Of a DNA stretch of 64,000 bases, positions 26,187-35,899 are shown piece by piece. The translations under genes were made by a program, and so were the position numbers. Source of the stretch: Chloroflexota bacterium. Its GTDB lineage: Bacteria; Chloroflexota; Anaerolineae; UBA7937; B3-Chlor. Under the pieces are notes generated by a model that made no database searches, had not been told where the DNA came from, and saw only the letters and a program-made list of their open reading frames with translations. The stretch covers positions 19,842 to 83,841 of the forward strand of contig JAUWLF010000006.1 in NCBI GenBank assembly GCA_030613785.1. Reading direction: 5' to 3'. Position 1 is the stretch's first letter. Every line of letters starts with the position of its first letter.

Positions 26187-26939
26187 TCACGGCTCATAGA
26201 TCGGCATCGGCGCTCTCTTGTGCTGGCTCTGCTCGATCAGTTCTCTCACTCTGCTGAGGCTTTCATCGTCGGGCTCGCCCTTCTCACCAGATTCCACCAT
26301 TTGAAGCGCACGGTCCAACTCCTCGTAAGTGATTCCCAACTCCCCCTCGTCCGTCTGCCCGCTCCACAGCCCTGCGCTGGGCGCCTTGGCTCTGATCTCT
26401 TCGGGCACACCCAGTTCTTGCGCCAACTCTCTCACCTCGGTCTTGAGCAGCCGCCCCAGCGGCAGTATGTCGACCCCTCCATCTCCATGCTTGGTGAAAT
26501 AGCCGGTCATCAATTCGCTCTTGTTCCCTGACCCCACGACCAAATAGTCAAGACGGTTCGAATAGTAGTAGAGTGTCATCATCCGCAGCCGCGCTTTCAA
26601 GTTGGCCACAGGCAACTCGCCGCCAGCGGGAAGAGTGCTCAGCATTAGGTCAAAGACGGGGCCGAGGTCAATTCTCTCCGCGCTTATGTCAAACCGGTGG
26701 GCAACCACGTCAGCATGCTGCTGGTCCAGGGGATGACTATGACACGGTAGGATGAGACCGAGAAGCTTATCCCCGAGAGCTCGCTTGCATAGGAGAGCAG
26801 TCACTGACGAGTCGAGACCCCCGCTCATCCCAACGACGGCGCCTTTGGCGGCCGCACTACTCACCTGAAGCCCAATCCAGCGGGTTATGTCTTCAACGAG
26901 GCTCCTACGCGTTTGGTTACTCTCCTTTTCCAGCCTCAT
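26187..26939 (-). CDS. nadE: NAD(+) synthase, ammonia-dependent
   Basis: A 250-residue NadE, which amidates nicotinate adenine dinucleotide to NAD+ with ATP. The PP-loop SGGLDSSVTALLCKRALG lies near residue 40, and SGNKSELMTGYFTKHGDGG with GRLLKTEVRELAQELGVP are typical. The length matches the single-domain, ammonia-using form without a glutaminase domain. Translation starts 23 bases inside the upstream ANTAR regulator gene, so the two are translationally linked. The pairing of a NAD-biosynthesis gene with a sensor kinase and an RNA-binding regulator is unusual. The downstream 30-bp palindrome probably ends the operon. Confidence 0.95.
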   Translation of the reverse strand: MRLEKESNQTRRSLVEDITRWIGLQVSSAAAKGAVVGMSGGLDSSVTALLCKRALGDKLLGLILPCHSHPLDQQHADVVAHRFDISAERIDLGPVFDLMLSTLPAGGELPVANLKARLRMMTLYYYSNRLDYLVVGSGNKSELMTGYFTKHGDGGVDILPLGRLLKTEVRELAQELGVPEEIRAKAPSAGLWSGQTDEGELGITYEELDRALQMVESGEKGEPDDESLSRVRELIEQSQHKRAPMPIYEP

Positions 26940-27504
26940 GAGCCAGGACGATGGCCTCAGCGACTTCCTTCATCGGTTTGCGCTGATCCATGCTCGTCTT
27001 CTGAATTCGACGGAAGGCATCGGCCTCGCTCAGACCTTGGGTATCCATCAGTATGCCCTTTGCTCGGTCAACCAGTTTCCTGGTCTCCAGAGCCTCCTTG
27101 AGGTCCTCCACCTCCTGCTCGAGAGTTCGGAATTCCTTCCATCTTCGCAAGGCAACTTCGATGGCAGGCGCCAGGTCTGCCTCGTGAAATGGCTTGACGA
27201 TGTAGGCCATGACCCCAGCATCCTTAGCCCTGTCCACCAGATCTTGCTGACTGTAAGCAGTGAGGAGGAGTACAGGGGCGATCCGTTCCTCGGTCAGGAT
27301 CTTGCCCGCATCTATGCCATCCATGCCTGGCATCTTGATGTCCATGATCACGATGTCTGGCCGCAACTCGCGAGACAGGTGCACGGCGCTCTCGCCGTCA
27401 CCGGCCTCTCCGACGACCAGATAGCCCAGGCTGTCCAACATCTCCCTGAGGTCCATACGCACGATGGACTCATCATCGGCCACGATTACTCTAGGTCGCT
27501 CCAC
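26917..27504 (-). CDS. ANTAR-domain response regulator (PdtaR/NasT-like)
   Basis: A 195-residue response regulator with an N-terminal receiver domain and a C-terminal ANTAR domain, which binds paired RNA hairpins and prevents terminator formation. In the receiver, acidic residues D10 and D11, phosphoacceptor D55 (VIMDIKMPG) and the lysine in YIVKPFHEAD are intact. A short coiled coil (about 120-145) leads into the ANTAR segment RAKGILMDTQGLSEADAFRR (about 150-190). It overlaps the sensor kinase by 19 bases and nadE by 23. PdtaS/PdtaR in mycobacteria has the same pairing and domain order. The RNA targets cannot be named from the sequence. Confidence 0.92.
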   Translation of the reverse strand: MERPRVIVADDESIVRMDLREMLDSLGYLVVGEAGDGESAVHLSRELRPDIVIMDIKMPGMDGIDAGKILTEERIAPVLLLTAYSQQDLVDRAKDAGVMAYIVKPFHEADLAPAIEVALRRWKEFRTLEQEVEDLKEALETRKLVDRAKGILMDTQGLSEADAFRRIQKTSMDQRKPMKEVAEAIVLAHEAGKGE

Positions 27505-28991
27505 TTTCGTTCACCCCCTAAAGGTATTTTGGGGAAGGTCACGATGGCCTGCACTCCTTCGCCATCTCTCAATTCGAAGCCTCCCCTGAGATCGTCCTCT
27601 ACTAAGGTCTGCACTATTGTCAGTCCGAGATGAATGTCCTGCTCAAGGTCAAACCCCTCAGGCAGTCCTCGGCCCGTGTTGCTGATCTTCATGGTGACCG
27701 TATCAGCACCGTCCTGTAGCTCAACCGAAATCTCACCTCCCTCCGAGGGAGAAAACCCGTGTTCCAACGCGTTCTGCAGCAGCTCGTTGATAATCAGCGC
27801 ACAGGCGGTCGCTTGCTGAGTCGGCAAGTACACGTTTGGACCAGCCAGTCTGAAACGGATCCCTTCTTCCCCGCTCATGACCCCTTGCCGCAACTGGTCC
27901 AGGATTCTTCGGCTGACATCTTTCAAGTTGATCACCCGCGATTCATGCTCAGACAGAAACTCGTGCACCGCGGCCACGCTCAGTATCCTGCTGACACTGT
28001 CCGCCAGCTCATGTCGTACCTCGTCGGAATCGGTCCTCCGCGCCTGTAGACGAAGAAGTGAGGCGATGGTCTGTAGGTTATTCTTGACCCTGTGGTGGAT
28101 CTCTTGTATCATGGCGGCCCTTATCCTGGCCTCCTTCTCCTCGCGTCGTGACGCCGTTGCGTCATGAATCAGAATCAGCACACCGGTGATCGTCCGGTCA
28201 GGCGTCTTTGGCAGACGCAACAGCCGCCTTGACAGAGGCACCGAGTCCGTTGGGGCGAAGATGGGGATGGCCTTCCTGATCCATATCCTGTTGCCCTCTT
28301 GGGCTTCCATCTCCAGACAACGCTTCTCCTGTAGCACCTTCTGCACGAGTGCGCCGTCTGAGGTGTCGAGACTGGAGAGGTCCTTCTTCTCCAGAGTGTC
28401 CATGTACCTCAGCCTGCGATACAGGTTGGTGGCTATGTCGCTAGCGTAGCGGATGCGACGCCTGTGATCAACCAACAAGACACCATCCTCCTCCGCAAAA
28501 GGAGAAAGCGTACTCAAGCCTTCCAATTCGCCTTGTAGAACCATCGCCTGCAATCGCTCGAGCGCTTTGCGGAACCTGATGGGCCTATGGCGATCTCGTT
28601 CCTTCTCTATCATCGTCTTCTCGACAGACAAGGCGGCAATCACTTTTCCATCTACGCCATATATGGGCTCTGCGTCCTGAACGATGGGCGCGCCCTCGGA
28701 GATGATGCCCTGTGTTCCACGAGTGGAACTGCCAGTCTCCAGCGTATCGAACATTGCTGGCTTTTCGGGCGGGACGATCACTTTGCCGCATAGCGGCTCA
28801 TCATAGATGGGCGGTACGGAATGGGGCCTTGCCTGCGCTATCGCCACCGCTCGGTCTTCGGCCAGAGAGCAGTAGATGAGCATGTCGGCACCGCTGAGGT
28901 CAGCCAAGAGAGCCAGATTAGGCTCTATCCTCTCCAGTATGTCGATGTCGTCCTCAGTCAAGTCCGGACACTTGTGAACCACATCGTCCAT
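27486..28991 (-). CDS. sensor histidine kinase, HisKA_2/PdtaS type
   Basis: A 501-residue cytoplasmic kinase without membrane segments. An N-terminal sensor region (about residues 1-150) matches the GAF-like N-terminal domain of PdtaS, a PAS-like domain follows (about 150-285), then a HisKA_2 domain with [20 protein letters not shown] (phospho-histidine H299 or H300) and an ATPase domain with [12 protein letters not shown] and [12 protein letters not shown]. These kinases pair with ANTAR regulators, and the gene downstream encodes one. ATG 28991 has a weak GGAAG ahead of it. It is the first gene of the kinase/ANTAR/nadE operon. The signal is unknown. Confidence 0.9.
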   Translation of the reverse strand: MDDVVHKCPDLTEDDIDILERIEPNLALLADLSGADMLIYCSLAEDRAVAIAQARPHSVPPIYDEPLCGKVIVPPEKPAMFDTLETGSSTRGTQGIISEGAPIVQDAEPIYGVDGKVIAALSVEKTMIEKERDRHRPIRFRKALERLQAMVLQGELEGLSTLSPFAEEDGVLLVDHRRRIRYASDIATNLYRRLRYMDTLEKKDLSSLDTSDGALVQKVLQEKRCLEMEAQEGNRIWIRKAIPIFAPTDSVPLSRRLLRLPKTPDRTITGVLILIHDATASRREEKEARIRAAMIQEIHHRVKNNLQTIASLLRLQARRTDSDEVRHELADSVSRILSVAAVHEFLSEHESRVINLKDVSRRILDQLRQGVMSGEEGIRFRLAGPNVYLPTQQATACALIINELLQNALEHGFSPSEGGEISVELQDGADTVTMKISNTGRGLPEGFDLEQDIHLGLTIVQTLVEDDLRGGFELRDGEGVQAIVTFPKIPLGGERKWSDLE

Positions 28992-29126
28992 GATCTACTT
29001 CCACCGCTGTATGCTTCTGAAACACCGAGAATGGCCGACAGCATAGCGGGCTGCCGACCATTCGCTGATGACATAGCGCCCATCCTGGAGCAGAGGGGTG
29101 ACTTCCCCGCTACGCAACTTGTCGTC

Positions 29127-29203
<77 letters not shown>

Positions 29204-29226
29204 TTGGGTCATCTTTGACTATTCAT

Positions 29227-29255
29227 ATTATAGCGCATCCATGCCTCTTTGACAA
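29227..29255 (-). promoter_or_regulatory. tRNA-Pro promoter
   Basis: TTGTCA (29255-29250) and TATAAT (29232-29227) on the minus strand are 17 bases apart; the start would be near 29220, about 17 bases before the mature tRNA. Confidence 0.8.
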
Positions 29256-29412
29256 GCGGTCCTCCATGGGGTGTGGAGGGAAGATCCCCAGAGCTGGGTG
29301 CAGGTTGTAGATGCCTCCCCAGCACAAGACTATTGGCCTTCTTCGACATGCTTTCCGTGGTGATTCCAGCCAACAGGGTTTGACACGTGTCCTCTGAGGC
29401 CAAGCGCCTTGT

Positions 29413-30150
29413 CTAGCCGCACGACGTGCCGTCCGGCTGGGCCGACGCCACCGTTCGCTCTCCGCGTTTCACGACGGGCGGCAGATCGGCCAAGGCGATT
29501 CCTCGCATCTTCATGCCAAAGACCGTGGCGAAGTTGCGACTCGCTCGCTCTCGCACCCTGGCCATGCTCACCACAGAACCCGACACCGCGGCCATGGAGG
29601 TGACCTCCTTGCCCACAAGACCGCACGGAACAACGAGCTCAAAATGAGACGGGTCAGGAGCCACGTTGAGAGCGAAGCCGTGGTAGGTGATCCAATCCTC
29701 GATGCGGACCCCAAGAGCAGCGATCTTCCTGTGTTCGTCGAGCCAGACGCCGATGTTCCCAGGCAAGCGCTTGCTAGGGATGCCGAAATCGCTTAGAGTG
29801 CGTATCAGCACTTCCTCCAGGGAATGCATATACCAACCTACGTCCTGCCGGTGTTGTCGTAAGTCCAGAATGGGATAGCCTACCAGTTGGCCGGGACCGT
29901 GATAGGTAACGTCTCCTCCGCGCTCCACACGACGCACCTCGACGCCATGATCGGCCAGCCATTGTTCAGTAACTAGGATGTTCTTCTCGTCCCCGCGCCG
30001 CCCGAGAGTAATCACCGGCGGATGTTCGACCAGGATCAGTGTATCCTCGACGAGACCATCCCTTCTGGCTCGGACCAGCTGATGTTGCAGATCGAGGATT
30101 CTGTCGTAGGGTTCCAGGCCCACGTCTAGTATGTTCAGTGTGTTCCTCAT
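29413..30150 (-). CDS. lipB: octanoyltransferase, lipoate biosynthesis
   Basis: A 245-residue LipB, which moves octanoyl from acyl-carrier protein to the lipoyl domain of target proteins. The core motif ERGGDVTYHGPGQLVGYPI and the later KIAALGVRIEDWITYHGFAL with the catalytic lysine and PCGLVGKEVTSM are present. The start ATG 30150 gives MRNTLNILDVG; an ATG seven codons earlier (30171) is possible. A weak promoter candidate (GTGCCG-17-TATCAT, 30208-30180) would leave about 23 bases of leader. No lipA is beside it. A radical SAM gene next to lpd at 58-59 kb may supply the sulfur-insertion step; see findings. Confidence 0.95.
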   Translation of the reverse strand: MRNTLNILDVGLEPYDRILDLQHQLVRARRDGLVEDTLILVEHPPVITLGRRGDEKNILVTEQWLADHGVEVRRVERGGDVTYHGPGQLVGYPILDLRQHRQDVGWYMHSLEEVLIRTLSDFGIPSKRLPGNIGVWLDEHRKIAALGVRIEDWITYHGFALNVAPDPSHFELVVPCGLVGKEVTSMAAVSGSVVSMARVRERASRNFATVFGMKMRGIALADLPPVVKRGERTVASAQPDGTSCG

Positions 30151-30482
30151 ATCGCCGTCAGGGCCTCTCATGTTTCTGTATGATACGCGACGCACCCCAT
30201 GGCGGCACTTCGGCTGCCGAACTAGACTCCCCAGGCGGCACTCTCAAGACTCAGAGACCAGTATCACGGGGCCATGGGTTCGTGCCTTGTTGGATGAGTC
30301 GCCCGATCGGCGAATCCGGGATCACCGGGAGCATTGCTTCCCTCAAAGTGCTCTCGACCGGCGCCCAGAAGCGGCCCGGCCGCCTCGAGCACCGGAAGGC
30401 GCGGTGCAGGGATTCTCACTGGGACCCCGGCCTTTGCATCCTCTTCTCGAACCAGCCAGCACCACGCAGGCGGTCAGTTCAC

Positions 30483-31142
30483 TCAATCTGTGAAGCGGAA
30501 TCGTATCAACGCCCACAGGGTGGGCAGGCCATCCAAAGGAGTAAGCTTCTTGTCAGTGCGTGGGGAATACCATATGGGCACTTGGTGTATGTGGTAGTTC
30601 CTCTTCAGTATTTTCGCTGTGATCTCGGCCTCGATGTCGAAGCCCTCAGATCTGAGTTGTGTATTATCCAGCACATCCTTGGCCATGAGTTTGTAGCAGG
30701 TCTCCATGTCCCTCAGATTGGAGCCGTAGAGTAGATTGGTGAGCATGGTCAGGAGAAGATTGCCCCAACGGAGGTACCATTTCTGTCCGGCGAGCGACCG
30801 CACGCCGTACACCACTTTAGCCTCACCTTCCCGCAAAGCTCCCACTAGCTTGTGGAAGTCGTGAGGATCGTACTCCAGATCAGCATCTTGGATGATCACC
30901 GCATCCCCCGAGGCCGCAGCAAGGGCTGTCCTGATTGCCGCGCCCTTTCCCCGATTGTGGTGATGCCTGATCACGAGAAGCCCGTCTTCATGCAGGCTGG
31001 AGAGTATCTCGGGGGTTCTGTCCGTGGAGCAATCATCTACGACGATGATCTCTTTCTCCAGGTCAACCGCGGCGACGCGTTTCAAGACCTCTTCTACGGT
31101 TGCCTCTTCGTTGTAGACGGGAACCAGAACTGATAGTTTCAA
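30483..31142 (-). CDS. GT2 glycosyltransferase, DPM1-like
   Basis: A 219-residue family-2 glycosyltransferase with KLSVLVPVYNEEATVEEVLK at the N terminus, the DCSTDRT motif, and ADLEYDPHDFHKLV with the DxD metal site. It has no C-terminal membrane segments, so it resembles soluble dolichol-phosphate-mannose-synthase-type enzymes that transfer a sugar to a polyprenyl phosphate. I chose TTG 31142 because GAAGGG precedes it by four bases; GTG 31163 (226 residues) is the alternative. A promoter lies at 31193-31221. It could make the donors used by the large membrane glycosyltransferases at 18.9-26.0 kb, which is inference. Confidence 0.9.
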   Translation of the reverse strand: MKLSVLVPVYNEEATVEEVLKRVAAVDLEKEIIVVDDCSTDRTPEILSSLHEDGLLVIRHHHNRGKGAAIRTALAAASGDAVIIQDADLEYDPHDFHKLVGALREGEAKVVYGVRSLAGQKWYLRWGNLLLTMLTNLLYGSNLRDMETCYKLMAKDVLDNTQLRSEGFDIEAEITAKILKRNYHIHQVPIWYSPRTDKKLTPLDGLPTLWALIRFRFTD

Positions 31143-31192
31143 TTGACCCTTCTCGCTAGTCACGTCGGCGGTCTACCCGCTGTTCAAGGCGT

Positions 31193-31221
31193 ATTATAGT
31201 CCAACTCTATCCTCTGGACAA
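31193..31221 (-). promoter_or_regulatory. promoter of the GT2 gene
   Basis: TTGTCC (31221-31216) and TATAAT (31198-31193) on the minus strand, 17 bases apart, with the start near 31186. Confidence 0.75.
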
Positions 31222-31369
31222 AGCATGACGGAGGTGGCATGCCGCTGCCAGTGGCCCAGGATCGCTTCGCTGAGTATAATAGGGTTGATCTGCATTGCGG
31301 CCCCGCAGGCCACCGCCGTGGCTAATGGTGCAAGGAAACGCCACTGGGACCATTCTGGAGGGTCACAAG

Positions 31370-32539
31370 ATGTTGAAACGCGCTCATGCGATCGCAGACG
31401 AGTTGGTCAGACTGCGCCGGGCTATCCATCGGCGCCCAGAGCTAGGCTTTGAGGAGTTCAAAACGGCCCAGTTGGTGGCCCAAACTCTGGAATCTCTGGG
31501 TCTCGAAGTTGACACCGGCGTGGGGAAGACGGGGGTCATCGGCTACCTTGGTCAAGACGGACCGACGGTGGCTATCCGTGCGGACATGGACGCTCTACCC
31601 ATCCAGGAGCAGAACGACGTGTCGTACGCTTCCCAGATTCCAGGCGTGATGCACGCTTGTGGTCACGATGGCCACACTGCCATGGCCTTGGGTGCGGCCA
31701 TGCTCCTGAGGGAGATGGAGTCGCCTGGACAAGTGCGGTTCCTGTTTCAGCCCTCCGAGGAACGATGCGATGAAGAGGGGAAGAGCGGAGCCGCACGCCT
31801 GGTCGAGGACGGAGCCATGCGTGGTGTGGACGCGATTGTGGCGCTCCATGTGGAGCCGAGATTGGAAACAGGACAGATCAAGGTGGCGGCCGGTCCCATC
31901 TGCGCGGCCGCCGATGCTTTCCACGCCGTCATCCTTGGAAAAGGATGTCACGGCGCTTTCCCTCACCTGGGGGTGGACCCCATCTTCATTGGCGCGCAAG
32001 TGATATGCGCCATCCAGGGCATTGTGGCCCGCCAACTGGACCCTACGCAGCCCGCCGTTGTAACCATCGGCTCGATCCACGGGGGGACCGCTGGCAACGT
32101 GATTCCCTCCGAAGTGGTGCTGAAGGGCACGATCCGGAGTCTGGATGAAGATGTTCGTCGCGAGGCCCGGCATGAATTGAAGAGAGCCTTGGGCATATCG
32201 AGGGCGATGGGCGGCGATTTCCGGCTCGAGATCGGCGAAGGATATCCGGTGCTTGTGAACGATGAACAGGTAGCGCAACTCATCCGCGAGGTGGGTAGCG
32301 ACCTTCTGGGAGCCGATTCCGTGCACATCGAAGAACCCGAAATGGGGGCTGAGGACTTCAGTCTGCTGGCCAGCGAGGCACCAGGGGCCATGTTCTCCTT
32401 AGGAGTGAAGCACAAGGGAAGAACCGATGTCCGCCCTCTGCATAGCCCCGATTTCGACATTGATGAGGGATCTCTACCCATAGGGGCAGCGATCCTGGCC
32501 GAGACAGCGCGACGGTATCTGTTGGAGAAGAACGGATGA
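31370..32539 (+). CDS. M20 family amidohydrolase/aminoacylase
   Basis: A 389-residue M20D amidohydrolase of the hippurate/IAA-amino-acid hydrolase group, which hydrolyses N-acyl amino acids. Metal-binding and catalytic motifs are ACGHDGHTAM (near residue 100), LFQPSEERCDEEG and EEPEMGAEDFSLLA near the C terminus. The ATG has GGAGGG seven bases upstream; an in-frame ATG at 31295 has no ribosome site. A TATAAT at 31275-31280 may be its -10 box, with a poor -35. It overlaps the next gene by four bases (ATGA). The physiological substrate is not known. Confidence 0.92.
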   Translation: MLKRAHAIADELVRLRRAIHRRPELGFEEFKTAQLVAQTLESLGLEVDTGVGKTGVIGYLGQDGPTVAIRADMDALPIQEQNDVSYASQIPGVMHACGHDGHTAMALGAAMLLREMESPGQVRFLFQPSEERCDEEGKSGAARLVEDGAMRGVDAIVALHVEPRLETGQIKVAAGPICAAADAFHAVILGKGCHGAFPHLGVDPIFIGAQVICAIQGIVARQLDPTQPAVVTIGSIHGGTAGNVIPSEVVLKGTIRSLDEDVRREARHELKRALGISRAMGGDFRLEIGEGYPVLVNDEQVAQLIREVGSDLLGADSVHIEEPEMGAEDFSLLASEAPGAMFSLGVKHKGRTDVRPLHSPDFDIDEGSLPIGAAILAETARRYLLEKNG

Positions 32540-33429
32540 GAGCGACCACGACTTGTATACCCTGCTACCTGAAACAGGCCCTGTCAGCCGCACGAGAAGT
32601 CACCGACAATCCGGAGACACAGCGCCGCGTACTGAATGAGGTGGCCCAGTTGTTGCCCGACCTACCCCTGGAGAACAGTCCGGCTGAGAATTCTACCTAT
32701 GTCCTGTGGCGAGCACACGAACTCCTGGACTGTAACGACCCCTTCGCGGCCAAGAAACGTCACTACAACGAACTGGCTCTGAGCATGTATGCTGATCTCA
32801 AGGCGGTGGTTCAAGGATCTGAGAATCCCCTCCAGACCGCAGTGAAGGTCGCTGCCGCAGGAAACATCATCGATCTTGGAATCCTGGACAAAGACGATGT
32901 CGATCTGGGTGCGGTTCTGGAGGAAGTTCTAGCCCAAGGCCTTGCCATCGATGAGATCGGGCTTCTTGAGAGTGAACTTGAGAAGACGAAACGAGTCCTG
33001 TACCTTGCTGACAATGCCGGAGAGACCGTTTTCGACAAATTGTTGATCGAGGAGTTGGTGACACGAGGGGTAGATGTGGTGCTGGCCGTCAAGGGTGCAC
33101 CCATCCTAAATGATGCCACGATGAAAGATGCCCTGGTGGTCGCCATGGATGAGGTCGCTCGAATCGTGAGTAACGGGTCGCCGATGATAGGCACGGACTT
33201 GAAGACCTGTTCGGCGGAGTTCTTGCGAGAGTTCGAAGATGCGGACCTCGTCGTCAGCAAGGGCCAGGCGAACTTCGAAACGCTCAACGAGACCTCAGCC
33301 CCGATCTTCTTCATACTGAAGGCCAAGTGCCCAGAGGTAGCTAGAGAGCTTGGGGGAGCCATGGGCGATGTTGTGGGCATGTTCAACAGAGGGGGAAACC
33401 ACGCACGAACTGGGAGTGACAGGCGCTAA
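32536..33429 (+). CDS. DUF89 family protein (damage-control phosphatase-like)
   Basis: A 297-residue DUF89 protein. The N terminus has the family's CIPCYLKQAL cysteine motif, the centre has LADNAGETVFDKLL with the metal-binding D-N-x-G-E pattern, and the C terminus has KAKCPEVARELGG. Members act as metal-dependent phosphatases on damaged or unwanted phosphometabolites. ATGA overlap with the amidohydrolase gene shows coupling. What it dephosphorylates here is unknown. It ends 15 bases before the convergent membrane gene. Confidence 0.85.
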   Translation: MRATTTCIPCYLKQALSAAREVTDNPETQRRVLNEVAQLLPDLPLENSPAENSTYVLWRAHELLDCNDPFAAKKRHYNELALSMYADLKAVVQGSENPLQTAVKVAAAGNIIDLGILDKDDVDLGAVLEEVLAQGLAIDEIGLLESELEKTKRVLYLADNAGETVFDKLLIEELVTRGVDVVLAVKGAPILNDATMKDALVVAMDEVARIVSNGSPMIGTDLKTCSAEFLREFEDADLVVSKGQANFETLNETSAPIFFILKAKCPEVARELGGAMGDVVGMFNRGGNHARTGSDRR

Positions 33430-33444
33430 GACGCACAGGGTGTG

Positions 33445-35745
33445 TCAAGCCGCAGCGGTTAGTCTCGTCGGCCAGACTACTACCGCTACAAGGGCCAAGA
33501 GATAGGCCAGTTGCCCAGCGAGCAAAGCCACAGTGAATCCGAAGCGTATGGACAACATGGCCGCCAGCACCGCACCCAGGACCGAGAGGGTGCCGTTAAT
33601 GCCCCAGGCCCAGGGTACCACCCTGGGCTCTCTACGATGGAGCGCCCTTATCCCCAGTGGAAACGGCATGCCCATTAGCAAGCCCAGAGGGCAGAGCAGA
33701 ACAACCGTCAACCCTATCCTGTGGGCTACGTCGAGTCCGGTGAACGTCTGCAAGAACCAAGAATTGCCGAAGTTGTAGAGACCCAGCAGCAACACGATGC
33801 TGAGGAGAATCCCCTTGTGACAAGTGCCTCTCTTCAGCAAACCCAACCAGCCACTCAGGTAACTCCCCAGTCCGCCAAAAAAGAGGAGAGAGAAGAGAAT
33901 AACTGAGATGGCGTAGGCAGGATGACCCAGAAACAGAACGAATCTTTGGATCAATATGATCTCCACCAGTAGGAAGCCCACCCCCAGGCAGGCGAAATAC
34001 AGGAAGGCCCCAGAATAGTCTGCCACGAGTTCGCGGAATGATCTCCCTCTCAGGGCCGCCAAGGGCGCCAGGATCAAGAGAACGGCCAGTAGAGATACAA
34101 TGGTGAACAGGAATATCAGTGTGTCGTTCTGCTCGCAAAAGAAGAAGAAAGGCCGATCATCGGTAGACGACGACACGCTGCAAGTCAGTCCATGAGTGCG
34201 CTGGAAATCCTCCCTGTCGGTGGACTCAATGAAATCCTTGAAGATCTGTTCCCGTTGTCTAGCCGGCGTGTACAGCAAGGCAAACCAATAAGTGTCACCA
34301 GCCTCCTCCAGGGCCTGCAACTCGTTGGGGGTGAAGGGGGTCCTCTTGACAAGCAAGCTGCCCAGATACTCGCGCCTGGCCACCACAATGTGTTCCTCTG
34401 GATTGGCGATCTGCAACTCAATCAGCGCATCCAGGGCCAAGGACGTCATCCTTAACATCTCCTCCGGACTGTCAACATACCACCTGGTCATGGCAAGAAC
34501 GCCATCGTCGGTTAGATGCTGTAGGTAGTCCACAAACGCTTCTTTGGTATAGAGATAGTTCTCCGTCAGGGCATAAGCTCCCGCCTGACTGGCCGCCCAG
34601 GTATCTACCAGCGTCGCCTGGATGATGTCGTACCTTCTGTCCGAGTTGCGGATGAAACTCCTGCCCTCATCCACCACTGCCGCAACATCGGGCCTGCTAT
34701 ATGGCTGACCAGAGAAATCGGCAAACCGGTGATCGACGATATCCATCATCAGAGGGTTTATCTCCACCGCGGTGACGGATTCGCTTCCAAAAAGCAGGGC
34801 CATCAAGACCTCTGAACCCCCGCCCGAGCCGATAATCAAGATGTCCTTCTTGTCACTGAGGTGATAAGGCAGCGAAGCCAGCTCCAACCTGAGAGGTTCC
34901 AGCTTCGCGAAGTCCCCGTCAAACCCAACCATGGCCGTGAAAGCGTATCCATCTATGAGGATGGATTTCCTTTCCAGGTCCTCCGACAGGGGATTCGAGG
35001 CATAAACTGCCACCCTGGAGAAGGAGTTCCACTTCTCGTAGATGGGCTCCTCCTCAGCGGTTCCTTTGACCTGCCTGATCCCTATCAACCCTTGGTTGGC
35101 ATTGAAGGCAGTGAAGAGTCCCAGAATCAGCCCCACCACAAGCGCAGCGTAGACACATCTTCTTTCCCCCGTCACCCAGGCAAACACCAAGGCCGCGCCG
35201 GACCCCAGGATGGAAACAACTAGCACTCCCTGTACACCACCGAACAGGTTCATGACGGGGACGATTAGGATACAACCCAAACTGGCTCCCACGAGGTCAG
35301 CGAAGTATATCCTGCTCGCCGCGTCGCCGAAGTGGGTCAGTATCAGGGAGATGGCGAGACCGCTGAAGAAGAACGGGAGCGCCATCGCGCATACGATGAT
35401 AACAAACCCCAGCCCCTGCGCGGTAGTCAGTGAACGCACAGAGAGTTCCAACTCTGGAGGGACCTTCAACACCATCACCAAGCCTAGCGGAAGGGAGAGG
35501 GAGAAAAGAAGACAAGACAGGAAGGCCTGCTGAGCAGCCCTATCCTTGGGAAACCGGTGAGCCAGCAGATAGATGTATGTCCCGGCCACGCTCATCCCGA
35601 GGAGGGCTAGGGAAACTGCCAGGAAACCAAAGTGATACATCATGACCACAGACGCAATGCGGGTCAAGACGAGTTCGTACGTCAACGCAGAGAGACTGAT
35701 GAGAAAGACTCCCCCCATCAGTCCTGCCTTCCTCCACCCTTTCAC
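33445..35745 (-). CDS. spermidine synthase-like methyltransferase-fold membrane protein
   Basis: A 766-residue fusion. Residues 1-240 contain about seven hydrophobic segments, residues ~290-470 a Rossmann domain like SpeE (ILIIGSGGGSEVLMALLFGSE binding site, AVEINPLMMDIV, VVDEGRSFI, DIIQATLVDTWAASQAGAYA), and residues ~540-766 more membrane segments. Such proteins are annotated as fused MFS/spermidine synthase. I see no evidence for polyamine synthesis in the neighbourhood. The start is GTG 35745; an ATG nine codons later (35718) is also possible. A promoter lies at 35787-35815. The substrate is unknown. Confidence 0.8.
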   Translation of the reverse strand: MKGWRKAGLMGGVFLISLSALTYELVLTRIASVVMMYHFGFLAVSLALLGMSVAGTYIYLLAHRFPKDRAAQQAFLSCLLFSLSLPLGLVMVLKVPPELELSVRSLTTAQGLGFVIIVCAMALPFFFSGLAISLILTHFGDAASRIYFADLVGASLGCILIVPVMNLFGGVQGVLVVSILGSGAALVFAWVTGERRCVYAALVVGLILGLFTAFNANQGLIGIRQVKGTAEEEPIYEKWNSFSRVAVYASNPLSEDLERKSILIDGYAFTAMVGFDGDFAKLEPLRLELASLPYHLSDKKDILIIGSGGGSEVLMALLFGSESVTAVEINPLMMDIVDHRFADFSGQPYSRPDVAAVVDEGRSFIRNSDRRYDIIQATLVDTWAASQAGAYALTENYLYTKEAFVDYLQHLTDDGVLAMTRWYVDSPEEMLRMTSLALDALIELQIANPEEHIVVARREYLGSLLVKRTPFTPNELQALEEAGDTYWFALLYTPARQREQIFKDFIESTDREDFQRTHGLTCSVSSSTDDRPFFFFCEQNDTLIFLFTIVSLLAVLLILAPLAALRGRSFRELVADYSGAFLYFACLGVGFLLVEIILIQRFVLFLGHPAYAISVILFSLLFFGGLGSYLSGWLGLLKRGTCHKGILLSIVLLLGLYNFGNSWFLQTFTGLDVAHRIGLTVVLLCPLGLLMGMPFPLGIRALHRREPRVVPWAWGINGTLSVLGAVLAAMLSIRFGFTVALLAGQLAYLLALVAVVVWPTRLTAAA

Positions 35746-35786
35746 CGTAGCGTTGGCGCCTCCCGAGGTAATGCCATCGGCTGCGG

Positions 35787-35815
35787 ATTATAGCATCCGC
35801 CTGACGGGCAAGCAA
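35787..35815 (-). promoter_or_regulatory. promoter of the spermidine-synthase-like gene
   Basis: TTGCTT (35815-35810) and TATAAT (35792-35787) on the minus strand, 17 bases apart. It is back to back with the helicase promoter at 35850. Confidence 0.72.
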
Positions 35816-35849
35816 GCAGGGCTACATTCTGCTCGCGCCAATCGACGCG

Positions 35850-35878
35850 TTGACAAGACAGAGAAGACGAGCTACATT
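35850..35878 (+). promoter_or_regulatory. helicase promoter
   Basis: TTGACA (35850-35855) and TACATT (35873-35878), 17 bases apart. The start would be near 35885, directly before GGAGGG (35886-35891), so the leader is only about 12-15 bases. Confidence 0.75.
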
Positions 35879-35899
35879 CCAGTCTGGAGGGCCAGAGTG

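Noticed and set aside
35642..35896. Longer helicase N terminus overlapping the divergent membrane gene
   Set aside because: A TTGACA-17-TACATT promoter and a ribosome site place the start at 35897-35900.
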